Part shown: piece after piece, positions 32,688 through 41,893 of the stretch | How positions within the stretch are numbered: the first letter of the stretch is position 1 | How the letters are laid out: every line of letters starts with the position of its first letter | From: an uncultured Blautia sp. | GTDB taxonomy: Bacteria > Bacillota > Clostridia > Lachnospirales > Lachnospiraceae | Reading direction: 5' to 3' | Assembly: GCA_900547685.1 (NCBI GenBank) | Contig: URHS01000005.1 | Span: forward strand, 11,085-75,084 | Length of the DNA: 64,000 nucleotides | Notes under the pieces: generated by a model | Told to the model about the DNA's origin: nothing | What the model saw: the letters and a program-made list of their open reading frames with translations, nothing else | Database searches by the model: none | Position numbers and translations under genes: made by a program

Positions 32688-34364
32688 TTATTTTAATTTA
32701 AAAGAACTCTTTAATGATACAATACGATTAAATACCGGTGCTCCCGGTTTACTGTCATGGCAATCCGCACAGAAAAATCCATTTCTTACAAACTGAAATC
32801 TATCATAAGATTCTGCTTTTCCTAATTCCGGTTCTACAAGACATCCCTTCACAACTGTCAGTGAGTTAGGATTTAAGTTCAAACTTCCATCCTCTTTATT
32901 GTATACACCTTTTTCTTCATCTACGATATTTTCATATAAACGACATTCTGCTTCTACTGCTGTTTCTGCACATACCCAATGAATGGTTCCTTTTACCTTT
33001 CTTCCGTCCGGTGAATTACCACCTTTAGAAGCAGGATCATAAGTACAGTGGATAACTGTTACATTTCCTTCTTCGTCTTTTTCACATCCTGTACAAGTAA
33101 CAAAATAAGCATTCATAAGACGTACTTCATTTTCAGGATACAGACGTTTATACTTCTTAATAGGAACTTCCATAAAGTCTTCTCTTTCAATGTACAGTTC
33201 TCTGCCAAATGGAACCTGTCTTGTACCCAATTCCGGATTTTCCATATTATTTGGGACTTCCAGATATTCAATTTCTCCTTCCGGATAATTGTCAATTACT
33301 AATTTCACAGGATCTAAAACAGCCATCATACGAGGCGCTTTCATCTTCAAATCTTCTCTGATACAATACTCCAGCATTGCATAATCTACAGAACTGTTTG
33401 CTTTGGAAACACCGCACAATTCTACAAATTTCTGGATAGATTCCGGTGTAAAACCACGTCTTCTTAAAGCTGCAATAGATACCAGACGAGGATCATCCCA
33501 GCCATCTACAATGCCATCTTCTACCAGTTTTTTGATATATCTCTTTCCTGTTACTACATTTGTCAAATATAATTTTGCAAATTCAATCTGCTTTGGAGGA
33601 TGTACATACTCTAACTCCTGAACAACCCAGTCATATAACGGTCTGTGATCCTCAAATTCCAATGTACAGATAGAATGAGTAACACCTTCAATAGCATCTT
33701 CAATAGGATGTGCAAAATCATACATTGGGTAAATGCACCATTTGTCACCTGTATTGTGATGTGTCATGTGAGCCACACGATAAATAACAGGATCACGCAT
33801 ATTAATATTTGGAGAAGCCATATCAATTTTAGCTCTCAAAACCTTTCTTCCATCCTCAAACTCACCGTTTTTCATTTTTTCAAATAATTCCAGATTTTCC
33901 TCTACACTTCTGTTTCTGTAAGGACTTTCTTTTCCCGGCTCTGTTAAAGTTCCTCTGTATTCTCTGATTTCTTCTGCCGTTAAGTCACATACAAAAGCTT
34001 TCCCTTTTTTAATCAGCTTTACTGCTGCTTCATACATCTGATCAAAATAATTAGATGCAAAATATAAACGATCTTCCCAGTCAGCACCCAGCCATTGAAT
34101 ATCTTTTTTAATAGACTCTACAAATTCTACTTTTTCTTTTGTAGGATTAGTATCATCAAAACGCATATTAAATTTTCCATGGTATTTTTGTGCCAAACCA
34201 TAGTTTAATAAAATTGATTTTGCATGACCAATATGCAGATAACCATTTGGCTCAGGTGGAAATCTGGTACAAATTTCATCATACTTTCCTTCTGCCAAAT
34301 CTTTCTCAATAATCTGCTCAATAAAGTTTTTAGAAACGGTTTCTTTTGCTGTTTCTTTTTCCAC
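32688..34364 (-). CDS. glnS: Glutaminyl-tRNA synthetase
   Basis: This 558-residue class I synthetase charges tRNA-Gln. The HIGH motif is in PEPNGYLHIGHAKSILLNYG near residue 38. The KMSKS equivalent is VVTGKRYIKKLVEDG near 270, where many GlnRS have MSKRK. The C-terminal anticodon-binding beta-barrels follow. Length matches E. coli GlnRS (554). The start was set to GTG at 34364: GGAGGAG ends six bases upstream, while the ATG at 34379 lies directly before that site. A TTGAAA...TAGTAT promoter (16-bp spacer) may lie in the gap after the thioesterase gene. No T-box leader is evident. Confidence 0.93.
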   Translation of the reverse strand: MEKETAKETVSKNFIEQIIEKDLAEGKYDEICTRFPPEPNGYLHIGHAKSILLNYGLAQKYHGKFNMRFDDTNPTKEKVEFVESIKKDIQWLGADWEDRLYFASNYFDQMYEAAVKLIKKGKAFVCDLTAEEIREYRGTLTEPGKESPYRNRSVEENLELFEKMKNGEFEDGRKVLRAKIDMASPNINMRDPVIYRVAHMTHHNTGDKWCIYPMYDFAHPIEDAIEGVTHSICTLEFEDHRPLYDWVVQELEYVHPPKQIEFAKLYLTNVVTGKRYIKKLVEDGIVDGWDDPRLVSIAALRRRGFTPESIQKFVELCGVSKANSSVDYAMLEYCIREDLKMKAPRMMAVLDPVKLVIDNYPEGEIEYLEVPNNMENPELGTRQVPFGRELYIEREDFMEVPIKKYKRLYPENEVRLMNAYFVTCTGCEKDEEGNVTVIHCTYDPASKGGNSPDGRKVKGTIHWVCAETAVEAECRLYENIVDEEKGVYNKEDGSLNLNPNSLTVVKGCLVEPELGKAESYDRFQFVRNGFFCADCHDSKPGAPVFNRIVSLKSSFKLK

Positions 34365-34493
34365 TTTTTTCTCCTCCATCTATGGTAATTTTCTTTGGCG
34401 TAAACCAAGTTTTTGTCTAAATAATAACTTTAAGAAATATACTACCATAAAATCATTGTTTTTCAAAGGCTTTGCTTATATTTTTTTCCAATT

Positions 34494-34928
34494 TCAGTCT
34501 AAAATCATAAAGTTTGCCGTTGCAGTAGCAATAATTTTGTCGTTTTTCTCTGACTTACACACTGCATGAACATTACATACTTTTCGTCCTGCCCTATCTG
34601 CTGTTGCCGTTACAAGCAACGCATCACCGGGAAGTCCCGGACTTAAATAGTTGATATTTAAATTAATTGTAGGAATACTCTTACTTCCGCTTACATTTCT
34701 TACAATAGCTCCACATGTTGTATCAATAGCAGCGGCAATTATACCGCCATGTATGGTAGACATGTGATTTAATTCCCATCTTTGTATAGGAAATCGAAAG
34801 GTAAGACTCTTTTTCTCATAATTACAAGAATAAAATTCTACCTGCATTTTATTATACAAATGCTCCGGTGAATCAGGATACAGCATCTCCATCTGTTTTT
34901 TTATTTCCTGTTCCATTGTTTGCTGCAT
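34494..34928 (-). CDS. PaaI-type hotdog thioesterase
   Basis: This 144-residue protein has the hotdog fold of the PaaI/YdiI group of acyl-CoA thioesterases. The diagnostic segment NHMSTIHGGIIAAAIDTTCGAIV near residues 55-75 contains the HGG motif and an Asp in place of the usual acidic base. The second half, LNINYLSPGLPGDALLVTATADRAGRKV, is the typical beta-sheet end. Substrate unknown. It follows truA by 13 bp and precedes glnS after a gap of about 130 bp, so it is probably the last gene of the truA unit. Confidence 0.88.
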   Translation of the reverse strand: MQQTMEQEIKKQMEMLYPDSPEHLYNKMQVEFYSCNYEKKSLTFRFPIQRWELNHMSTIHGGIIAAAIDTTCGAIVRNVSGSKSIPTINLNINYLSPGLPGDALLVTATADRAGRKVCNVHAVCKSEKNDKIIATATANFMILD

Positions 34929-34941
34929 ATTTTTTCTCCTT

Positions 34942-35676
34942 TTAATATCGTACTTCTAAAAGTGTCAATCCTCTTGCCGGAGCTGTAAAACCTGCATCTT
35001 TTCTGTCACAGCTCTCCAAAATTGCTTTCATTTCTTCAGGTTTTCTGCGTTTCCTGCCTACTTCAATTAACGTACCGGTTAAAATACGGACCATATTATA
35101 TAGAAATCCATTTCCTGTATAAGTAATAACAATCTCTTGTGTTAAATCTACAATTTCGATGTTGTAAATTGTTCTTACAGAAGATTTTTTCATTTTTTTA
35201 TTGGAACAAAAACTTTTAAAATCATAAGTTCCTACCAGATATCTTGCCGCTTCTTTCATTGCATTGACGTCCAGTGTTTCATGAAGAGGACATTGGTATT
35301 TTCTTTCAAAAACATTTTTATGGATACCGGATACAATTCGGTACTGATATACTTTCTCTTTTGCATTTAAACGACTGTGAAACCTGTCATCTACCTCACT
35401 GACTTTAGAAATCTCAATATCTTCTGGCAAATATTCATTTAAATATTGACAGATTTCTTCACAACTCTTTTCGCAATCTGCATGAAAGTTAGCCACCTGC
35501 CCTCTGGCATGAACTCCTGCATCGGTCCTTCCGGCTCCCTGAATTTGTATCTCAGTTCCCAGCATCTTCGTTAATACGTCTTCAATCTTTCCCTGTATCG
35601 TATTATCTGTATCCTTTTGACGCTGCCAACCGCCATACCTGCTCCCATCATATTGAATATCCAAACGATAATTCAT
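34942..35676 (-). CDS. truA: tRNA pseudouridine(38-40) synthase TruA
   Basis: This 244-residue enzyme makes pseudouridine at positions 38-40 of tRNA anticodon stems. The catalytic Asp is in GAGRTDAGVHARGQVANF near residue 52. Other family marks are the opening YDGSRYGGWQRQ near 9, the SRLNAKEKVYQYRI segment near 105 and the late GNGFLYNMVRILTGTLIEVG. Length is typical (about 245-270). An AAAAGGAG ribosome site precedes the ATG. It lies after the terminator of the cell-wall hydrolase gene and heads the unit with the thioesterase. Confidence 0.95.
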   Translation of the reverse strand: MNYRLDIQYDGSRYGGWQRQKDTDNTIQGKIEDVLTKMLGTEIQIQGAGRTDAGVHARGQVANFHADCEKSCEEICQYLNEYLPEDIEISKVSEVDDRFHSRLNAKEKVYQYRIVSGIHKNVFERKYQCPLHETLDVNAMKEAARYLVGTYDFKSFCSNKKMKKSSVRTIYNIEIVDLTQEIVITYTGNGFLYNMVRILTGTLIEVGRKRRKPEEMKAILESCDRKDAGFTAPARGLTLLEVRY

Positions 35677-35689
35677 TCTAATCTCCTTT

Positions 35690-35728
35690 TAAACAGACAA
35701 AAGGTGTTACATAAATGCAACACCTTGT
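35690..35728 (-). terminator. Terminator after the NlpC/P60-3D cell-wall hydrolase gene
   Basis: AAGGTGTT (35701-35708) and AACACCTT (35719-35726) form an 8-bp stem with a 10-base loop, followed on the reverse strand by TTTGTCTGTTT. It lies about 10 bp after the stop of the hydrolase gene. Confidence 0.75.
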
Positions 35729-35735
35729 ATCTTTC

Positions 35736-37979
35736 TTATTTTACCAGATAAACATCTGCATAATTTACTCCTAAAGCATTTGCTCTATTATGGTCATTTA
35801 CATAGACATCAATACGATTTCCTTTAATTGCACCACCACAGTCTTCTGCAGTAAATACATGACCATTGATAATTACCTGTGTTCCATAAGGAATAACTTT
35901 TGGATCTACTGCAATGGTTCTGCCTTCTACTACCGGAGTACCTGTTGCTGTAATACCTGTTTCCACATCACAACAAACCTCACAGGAACAATAATAAGTC
36001 AATTTAAAGTTACCCAGTTTCTCACCATACATCTCAGGTGTAGCATTCACTTCTGCAATATCACCACTTCCATAGGAAATAGTCTCATCATCTAATACAC
36101 GTACTGCCCATACTGCATTTTTTGTATTTAAATTGCCTTGAACAATACCATAATCTTTACCCATAGCTTCTACCGTTTTGCCATCTCCTGCATAGATAAC
36201 AACATGATATACATATCCATTCTTTGCATAGAAAATCAAATCTCCGGGCTGTGCATCCTCTACAGCAATTTTCGTACCATACTGAGCCTGATCTGCTGCA
36301 ACTCGCGGTAAATCGTATCCATATTCTTTAAAAATACTCTGTACAAAACCTGAACAGTCTGCACCTTCTGTCAGACTGGTGCCTCCCCATACATAAGGAT
36401 TTCCAATAAACTGAGAAGCAAATTCTACTACGGAATTTCTAAGCTGTCCTCCCGGCACTCCTGATTTCACAGAAGTAAGTGTATAATAACAAGCTTCATT
36501 TTCTTCCGGTGTAATTTCTTCTTTTGCAAGAGTATAAGTATCTTCACCTTTTTCTGCTACTTCTTCCTGAACAGTTTCTTCCATATTCAGATATTCTTTA
36601 GCCACAAATCCTCTCACATCACCGGATTCTATGTATACCCAATCATCTTCCTTATCTGCCAGAACATAACAAAGGCTATTTTCATCCAGTGTTCCGATAA
36701 TACGGGAATCTGTGTTCTTATCTTCTCTTACGTTCAAAAGACTTGCCGTTGTAAGAGCATATTCTTTGTCTATAACAGTCTGGTTTACAGTAGCTCTTAA
36801 ATACAAAAAGGCTTGATTTTCTCTATATGGAACTGTTTCTTTTGCTGTAGGTGCAACCCCTTCAATTCCTTTATACTCTTCGTTAAATCTGGCTGCCAAT
36901 GATCTTGCTTCTTTCTGATATCTTTCCAGAATTTTCTGGGCATCTTCTCCTGTCACAACAGCATCTGCCTTTACAAAACCTCTGACATTTCCGGATTCAA
37001 TATAAAGCCATCCATCTTCCTCTTCTTTCAGTATGTAGCATACACCTTTCTTAGCAAGTGTTCCTACACTACGGGCTTCCTCTGTCATCTCTTCGTAAAT
37101 ATCTATTTTATCGTTAGAAAATGCATATTTTCTGGCTACTGTCCAAAAACGGAAATCCTCTACAATTGTAGGAACTTCTATAATTTCCTGCTCTTGTACC
37201 AGTTCCTCATTGCTGGATGGTGCTTCCGGATCATCTGCTTCAACTTTTGGTGAACCATTATCTAAAAGAATCACATAACCATTTTCATCCAACACATAAT
37301 GATATCCTTCCGGCAGCTGATATCCTGTCCTCTCCTCATACTGCTGAGGTGTTTCCTGTGACGGAACTTCATCTACACTATCTGCCTCAATCTTTGGTGA
37401 ACCATCTTCATTAAATGTTACATAACCATTCTCATCTAATATATAATGATGTCCTTCCGGCAACTGATATCCTGTTCTCTCTTCATACTGCTGAGGTGTC
37501 TCCGGTACAGGTGCCTCCGGTTCTTGCGGTACCTCCGGTTCCTGTGTCTGGTCAGCTTCTACCTTTACAGAACCATCTTCATTAAATGTTACATAACCAT
37601 TCTCATCTAATACATAATGATGTCCTTCCGGCAGCTGATATCCTGTTCTCTCTTCATACTGCTGGGGTGTCTCCGGTACAGGTATCTCCGGCTTCTGTGT
37701 CTGGTCGGATTCTATCTTTACAGAACCATCTTCATTGAACGTCACATATCCAGTCTCATCTAATACATAATGATGTCCTTCCGGCAGCTGATATCCTGTT
37801 CTTTTCTCATATTGCTCCGGTGTCTCTGGTTCTTGTGGAGTCTGCAGTTCTTGCGGTACTTCTACAGCCGAATTAGTGTTTGCTGATGTATGCACATCTG
37901 CTGCAAAGACATTCGCTGGAGCTGCCAAACTAAGCGCCATAGTAAGCGCAAGCACTTTCTTTATTTCTTTATATTTCAA
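35736..37979 (-). CDS. Secreted NlpC/P60 peptidoglycan endopeptidase with four N-terminal repeats, SH3 domains and a C-terminal 3D domain
   Basis: The start is TTG at 37979, seven bases after a GGAGGAG site; the longer frame from 38015 would place residues before a clean signal peptide (about 1-28, ending NVFAAD). The mature protein has four repeats of about 50 residues (49-250), each built on ETPQQYEERTGYQLPEG and ENGYVTFNEDGS. Two bacterial SH3-type domains follow (about 270-330 and 405-463). The NlpC/P60 domain spans about 512-605, with catalytic Cys in GADCSGFVQ and His in VYHVVIYAG. The C-terminal 3D domain (about 653-747) is recognised by KLTYYCSC, TATGTPV, AVDPKVIPYGT and RIDVYV. NlpC enzymes cut wall stem peptides, and 3D domains have a lytic-transglycosylase-like barrel, so the protein may carry two wall-active modules. 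Confidence 0.9.
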   Translation of the reverse strand: MKYKEIKKVLALTMALSLAAPANVFAADVHTSANTNSAVEVPQELQTPQEPETPEQYEKRTGYQLPEGHHYVLDETGYVTFNEDGSVKIESDQTQKPEIPVPETPQQYEERTGYQLPEGHHYVLDENGYVTFNEDGSVKVEADQTQEPEVPQEPEAPVPETPQQYEERTGYQLPEGHHYILDENGYVTFNEDGSPKIEADSVDEVPSQETPQQYEERTGYQLPEGYHYVLDENGYVILLDNGSPKVEADDPEAPSSNEELVQEQEIIEVPTIVEDFRFWTVARKYAFSNDKIDIYEEMTEEARSVGTLAKKGVCYILKEEEDGWLYIESGNVRGFVKADAVVTGEDAQKILERYQKEARSLAARFNEEYKGIEGVAPTAKETVPYRENQAFLYLRATVNQTVIDKEYALTTASLLNVREDKNTDSRIIGTLDENSLCYVLADKEDDWVYIESGDVRGFVAKEYLNMEETVQEEVAEKGEDTYTLAKEEITPEENEACYYTLTSVKSGVPGGQLRNSVVEFASQFIGNPYVWGGTSLTEGADCSGFVQSIFKEYGYDLPRVAADQAQYGTKIAVEDAQPGDLIFYAKNGYVYHVVIYAGDGKTVEAMGKDYGIVQGNLNTKNAVWAVRVLDDETISYGSGDIAEVNATPEMYGEKLGNFKLTYYCSCEVCCDVETGITATGTPVVEGRTIAVDPKVIPYGTQVIINGHVFTAEDCGGAIKGNRIDVYVNDHNRANALGVNYADVYLVK
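37229..37832 (-). repeat. Four tandem coding repeats in the cell-wall hydrolase gene
   Basis: The same point in the unit (the TATCCTGT of the Gly-Tyr-Gln segment) occurs at 37321, 37468, 37639 and 37792, giving periods of 147, 171 and 153 bp, all multiples of three. The unit cores are nearly identical in DNA, with length differences confined to the Pro/Glu-rich linkers. This points to recent duplication and possible copy-number variation. Confidence 0.9.
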
Positions 37980-38055
37980 TTTTTTCTCCTCCAGTATCAC
38001 TGTATCCATTTCCAAAATTGAATACCATTCTAGTAAAAATGTTTTGCTACTCTTT

Positions 38056-38084
38056 AGTTTATCATGAGTATCTCATCAAATCAA
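38056..38084 (-). promoter_or_regulatory. Promoter of the cell-wall hydrolase gene, with a dyad in the spacer
   Basis: On the reverse strand TTGATT (38079-38084), 17 bp, TAAACT (38056-38061). The spacer contains ATGAG-ATA-CTCAT, a perfect 5-bp dyad that could be an operator. The leader is about 70 bases long. Confidence 0.55.
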
Positions 38085-38161
38085 CAATAAATTCTAAAAC
38101 CCCAAAAATATTTTAGGCATTTTACCAATCTTTTATATCATTATACTCTTTTTTTATATGA

Positions 38162-39508
38162 TTAATCCAATTCTTCTTTTTTTCTCTTATACTCTACTTC
38201 TTTTCCGAGAAAAAAAAGGGCCAAAAGATTTGGAATTGCCATCATCCCATTTAAAGCATCAGAAAGTTCCCAAATTATAGTAGGTGCACTCATACACCCC
38301 GGCAAAGTGATTAAAATATAACACAAACGGTATATTTTTGCACCTTTTTCTCCCGCCAGATAATCAGCCGTCTGGGAACCAAAATAAAACCAGCCAATCA
38401 TAGTAGCGAATGCAAACAACGCCGTAGCACCTGCCAGAAACTCTTTTCCCCACGGAATAACAGATGCAAATGCCATTCCTGTAAGAGTTGTTCCATCCAT
38501 AGCAGCTGTCTGCTGATAGGGAACTTCACTTACTAATATTACAAGAGCAGTAATCGTACAAACCAGAATTGTATCAATAAACACTTCTAAAATCCCCCAC
38601 ATTCCCTGAACCCGTGGGTCATCTACATCAGATTGGGCATGAGCCATAACAGAAGATCCAAGACCTGCCTCATTAGAAAAAATCCCTCGTGCAATTCCCA
38701 TACGCACAGCCTGTTTTACACTGTATCCTGACACCCCTCCTACTGCTGCCGAACTATGAAAAGCCTCCTGAAAAATCAAACCGATTGCTCCTGTAATTCT
38801 GTCTCTGTAAAAAAACAGTACAGCCATTGCTCCTATGAAATAAGCCGCAGCCATAAAAGGAACCAGTTTCTCTGTAAGGACTGCAATCCGTTTCATTCCT
38901 CCGGTTAAAACGGCCGCCACTGCAACCATACAAATGCTTCCTGATATAAACGCAGGCACATGAAAAGCTTTCTCAATTCCAACTGCCATAGAATTACCCT
39001 GTACCATATTTCCCATACCAAAAGATGCACCCAAACAGCAGACCGCAAAAACTACTGCTAAAGATTTACACCCAAGTCCTCTCTCCATATAGACCATGGC
39101 TCCACCCTTCCACTGGCCTTTCTCATCTTTATAGCGATATTTTATTCCCAAAAAATTTTCTGCATAAGTTGTCATCATTCCGAAAATAGCAGATACCCAC
39201 ATCCAGAAAATAGCTCCCGGTCCTCCGAACATCAATGCAGTTGCAACACCGGTTATATTTCCTGTCCCCAACGTGGCTGCAAGAGCTGTACAAAAAGCTT
39301 GAAATTGCGTTACAGAGGCACTTTCTTTGGAATTTTTTATTGTTCTTCCTTTTTTTAATGTACCAATAGTATTTCCCATCCATATATGTATTTTTGTAAT
39401 TTGAAAAAATCCTGACTGTATGGTAAATCGAATACCTGCTCCCAGAAAAAACACCAGCATTCCAGGCCCCCATACGAATTTTTGAAGAGAATGAATAAAA
39501 TTTGCCAT
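38162..39508 (-). CDS. Sodium:alanine/glycine symporter (AGCS family)
   Basis: This 448-residue membrane protein imports alanine or glycine with Na+. It has about ten hydrophobic helices and the AGCS family marks: TALAATLGTGNITGVATAL near residue 72, GPGAIFWMWVSAIFGM near 93, GGAMVYMERGLG near 131 and IARGIFSNEAGLGSSVMAHAQ near 270. Length fits the family (about 440-480). It has no clear partner gene. The first ATG at 39508 has a weak AAGGAA-type site. Substrate preference between alanine and glycine cannot be decided. Confidence 0.92.
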   Translation of the reverse strand: MANFIHSLQKFVWGPGMLVFFLGAGIRFTIQSGFFQITKIHIWMGNTIGTLKKGRTIKNSKESASVTQFQAFCTALAATLGTGNITGVATALMFGGPGAIFWMWVSAIFGMMTTYAENFLGIKYRYKDEKGQWKGGAMVYMERGLGCKSLAVVFAVCCLGASFGMGNMVQGNSMAVGIEKAFHVPAFISGSICMVAVAAVLTGGMKRIAVLTEKLVPFMAAAYFIGAMAVLFFYRDRITGAIGLIFQEAFHSSAAVGGVSGYSVKQAVRMGIARGIFSNEAGLGSSVMAHAQSDVDDPRVQGMWGILEVFIDTILVCTITALVILVSEVPYQQTAAMDGTTLTGMAFASVIPWGKEFLAGATALFAFATMIGWFYFGSQTADYLAGEKGAKIYRLCYILITLPGCMSAPTIIWELSDALNGMMAIPNLLALFFLGKEVEYKRKKEELD

Positions 39509-39564
39509 TGCTTATTCCTTGTTCTTTTTCCATAAAGCCTATGCCCAAAATCATTCTCCTATGA

Positions 39565-39603
39565 AATAAAAAAACGAGGAAATTTGCATTTGCAAACTTC
39601 CCC
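39565..39603 (-). terminator. Terminator after fba
   Basis: On the reverse strand GGGGAAGTTTGCA-AA-TGCAAATTTCCTC forms a long stem with one mismatch, followed by GTTTTTTTATT. It lies 17 bp after the fba stop and before the symporter gene. Confidence 0.85.
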
Positions 39604-39619
39604 GCCTTAATATTTAATC

Positions 39620-40495
39620 TTATTCGAAAGCTTTTCCTACAGAACCAAAGAGTTCCATTTTTTCTTTAATTGTTTCACAGATAGCTTCAAAACCTGGTTT
39701 TAATAATTTACGTGGATCGTATCCTTTTCCTTCATTATCTTTTCCAGCTTCGATGTATTCACGTGTAGCTGCTGCGAAAGATAACTGGCATTCTGTATTT
39801 ACATTGATTTTAGATACACCTAAATCAATTGCTTTTTTAATCATATCTGCAGGAATACCTGTACCACCGTGAAGAACTAATGGCATTTCTCCTGTTAATT
39901 TCTGAATGTTGTCCAGAACATCAAATCTCAGACCTGCCCAGTTTTCAGGATATTTTCCGTGAATGTTACCGATACCTGCTGCAAGCATATCAACGCCTAA
40001 GTCAGCAATCATCTTACATTCTTCTGGATCTGCACATTCACCCATACCTACAACACCGTCTTCTTCTCCACCGATAGAACCAACTTCTGCTTCTAAAGAA
40101 AGTCCAAGACCTTTACAAACACCTGCTAATTCTTTTGTTTTTTCAACGTTTTCTTCGATTGGGTAATGAGAACCGTCAAACATAATGGAAGAAAATCCTG
40201 CTTTGATACATTTATAACATCCGTCGTATGTACCATGGTCTAAGTGCAGAGCAACCGGTACTGTGATATTTAATTCTTCAATCATAGCTTTTACCATGTC
40301 TGCAACTGTTTTAAATCCGCACATATATTTTCCTGCACCTTCAGAAACACCCAGGATAATTGGGGATTTGCATTCTTCTGCTGTTAAAAGCGCTGCTTTT
40401 GTCCACTCCATGTTATTGATATTAAACTGACCTACTGCATAATGTCCTGCTTTTGCTTTTTTTAACATTTCTGCTGCTGATACTAACATATTCAA
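39620..40495 (-). CDS. fba: Class II fructose-1,6-bisphosphate aldolase
   Basis: This 291-residue zinc-dependent aldolase interconverts fructose-1,6-bisphosphate with dihydroxyacetone phosphate and glyceraldehyde-3-phosphate. The catalytic Asp and zinc His lie in VALHLDHGTYDG near residue 84, further zinc ligands in LEAEVGSIGGEEDG near 133 and LHGGTGIP near 208, and the phosphate loop in GVSKINVNTE near 228. Length matches the short bacterial form (about 285-290). It is divergent from the PPi-phosphofructokinase gene, the previous glycolytic step, and has a GGAGG ribosome site and a TATAAT promoter. Confidence 0.96.
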   Translation of the reverse strand: MNMLVSAAEMLKKAKAGHYAVGQFNINNMEWTKAALLTAEECKSPIILGVSEGAGKYMCGFKTVADMVKAMIEELNITVPVALHLDHGTYDGCYKCIKAGFSSIMFDGSHYPIEENVEKTKELAGVCKGLGLSLEAEVGSIGGEEDGVVGMGECADPEECKMIADLGVDMLAAGIGNIHGKYPENWAGLRFDVLDNIQKLTGEMPLVLHGGTGIPADMIKKAIDLGVSKINVNTECQLSFAAATREYIEAGKDNEGKGYDPRKLLKPGFEAICETIKEKMELFGSVGKAFE

Positions 40496-40539
40496 TGACC
40501 TCCGTTTATTTTATTGAATTGGGTCTAAAACCTAAAACC

Positions 40540-40567
40540 ATTATAACACATTTTCATTTTCAGGCAA
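40540..40567 (-). promoter_or_regulatory. Promoter of fba
   Basis: On the reverse strand TTGCCT (40562-40567), 16 bp, TATAAT (40540-40545). The perfect -10 box lies about 45 bases before the ATG. On the opposite strand a TATACT at 40601-40606 may serve the phosphofructokinase gene, with a poor -35 box. Confidence 0.6.
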
Positions 40568-40648
40568 GTATTTCTTAATGCAATTTATCCTGTTTCATGG
40601 TATACTGTTTGCTAAGAATGCTTAATAGAAAGGAATATAATCATCATT

Positions 40649-41872
40649 ATGGAAATAAAAAATTTAATTGTTGGACAATCCGGTGGACCTACGGCAGTTA
40701 TTAACAGCAGTTTATACGGGGTTGTTTCAGAAGCGCTTTCTCAGCCTTCTATCGGCAAAGTATATGGTATGGTAAACGGCATCGAAGGATTTTTAAGAGG
40801 AACTATTCTGGATTTTGAAGAAAATCTCTTTACTTCTGATTTAGAAAAATTAAAAACTACTCCAGGAGCTTATTTAGGTTCCTGTCGCTACAAACTTCCT
40901 GAAGATTTAGAAGATCCCGTCTATCCTCTTCTTTTTCAGAAATTCGAGGAATTAAATATTGGATATTTCTTCTATATTGGCGGAAATGATTCTATGGATA
41001 CTGTAAGCAAGTTATCTCGATACGCTGCAAAAATCAACAGTGATATTCGTGTAATCGGAGAGCCAAAAACCATTGACAATGACTTAGTCATGACAGACCA
41101 TACTCCCGGATTTGGCAGTGCTGCAAGATATGTGGCTTCTACTGTCAGAGAAATTGTTATTGATGCCAATGTATACGAAACGAAATCTGTGACGATTGTG
41201 GAAATTATGGGACGTCATGCCGGCTGGCTGACTGCTGCCAGTGCTCTTGCAAGAAAATCTGTGGGTGATAATCCTCTGCTTATCTATCTGCCGGAAACTG
41301 ATTTTGATGAAGAAACTTTTCTGGAAAAAGTAAAGAGCTGCTTTGAAAAAAATCCAAATGTCATTGTCTGTGTATCTGAAGGTATTCATGATAAAAACGG
41401 AACTTTCATCTGTGAATATGACAATTCCGTAGGTACAGATACATTTGGACACAAAATGCTGGCAGGCTGTGGAAAATATCTGGAAAATCTCGTTCGTAAC
41501 CGTCTGGGGGTAAAAGCACGTTCTGTAGAATTAAATGTAAGTCAACGCTGTTCCGCTTCCATGATGTCAGCCACAGACCAGAAGGAAGCTGTTCTTGCAG
41601 GACAATTTGGTGTGCGTGAAGCTTTAAAAGGAGCTACCGGAAAGATGGTTTCTTATATTAGAACTTCAGATTTACCTTATCGCATGACGCTTGGTCTTGA
41701 AGATGTGAATTTGATTTGTAATCAGGAAAAAACAGTTCCTCTGGAATGGATTTCCAAAGATGGTTCTGATGTAACAGATGCATTTCTTACTTATGCCCTT
41801 CCTCTTATTCAGGGCACAGTAGAAATTCCTCTGGGTACAGACGGACTGCCTGATTTTTTGTCCAGAAAATAA
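40649..41872 (+). CDS. pfp: Diphosphate (PPi)-dependent 6-phosphofructokinase
   Basis: This 407-residue enzyme phosphorylates fructose-6-phosphate, most likely with PPi. The N-terminal GQSGGPTAVINSS is the phosphate loop. The GGDGS motif of ATP enzymes reads GGNDS here, with Asp in the position that excludes ATP, and the catalytic loop is EPKTIDND, with Lys where ATP enzymes have Gly; both are PPi-type signatures. MGRHAGWLTA, near residue 189, binds the sugar phosphate. Length fits the PPi/clade-B2 type. A PPi enzyme makes glycolysis reversible and saves ATP, common in anaerobes. AIM24 follows after 21 bp. Confidence 0.9.
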   Translation: MEIKNLIVGQSGGPTAVINSSLYGVVSEALSQPSIGKVYGMVNGIEGFLRGTILDFEENLFTSDLEKLKTTPGAYLGSCRYKLPEDLEDPVYPLLFQKFEELNIGYFFYIGGNDSMDTVSKLSRYAAKINSDIRVIGEPKTIDNDLVMTDHTPGFGSAARYVASTVREIVIDANVYETKSVTIVEIMGRHAGWLTAASALARKSVGDNPLLIYLPETDFDEETFLEKVKSCFEKNPNVIVCVSEGIHDKNGTFICEYDNSVGTDTFGHKMLAGCGKYLENLVRNRLGVKARSVELNVSQRCSASMMSATDQKEAVLAGQFGVREALKGATGKMVSYIRTSDLPYRMTLGLEDVNLICNQEKTVPLEWISKDGSDVTDAFLTYALPLIQGTVEIPLGTDGLPDFLSRK

Positions 41873-41893
41873 TAAGCTGTCAGGAGGGTTTTT

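Noticed and set aside
34380..34493. T-box leader for glnS
   Set aside because: The gap is about 110 bp and shows no T-box sequence or antiterminator/terminator pair.
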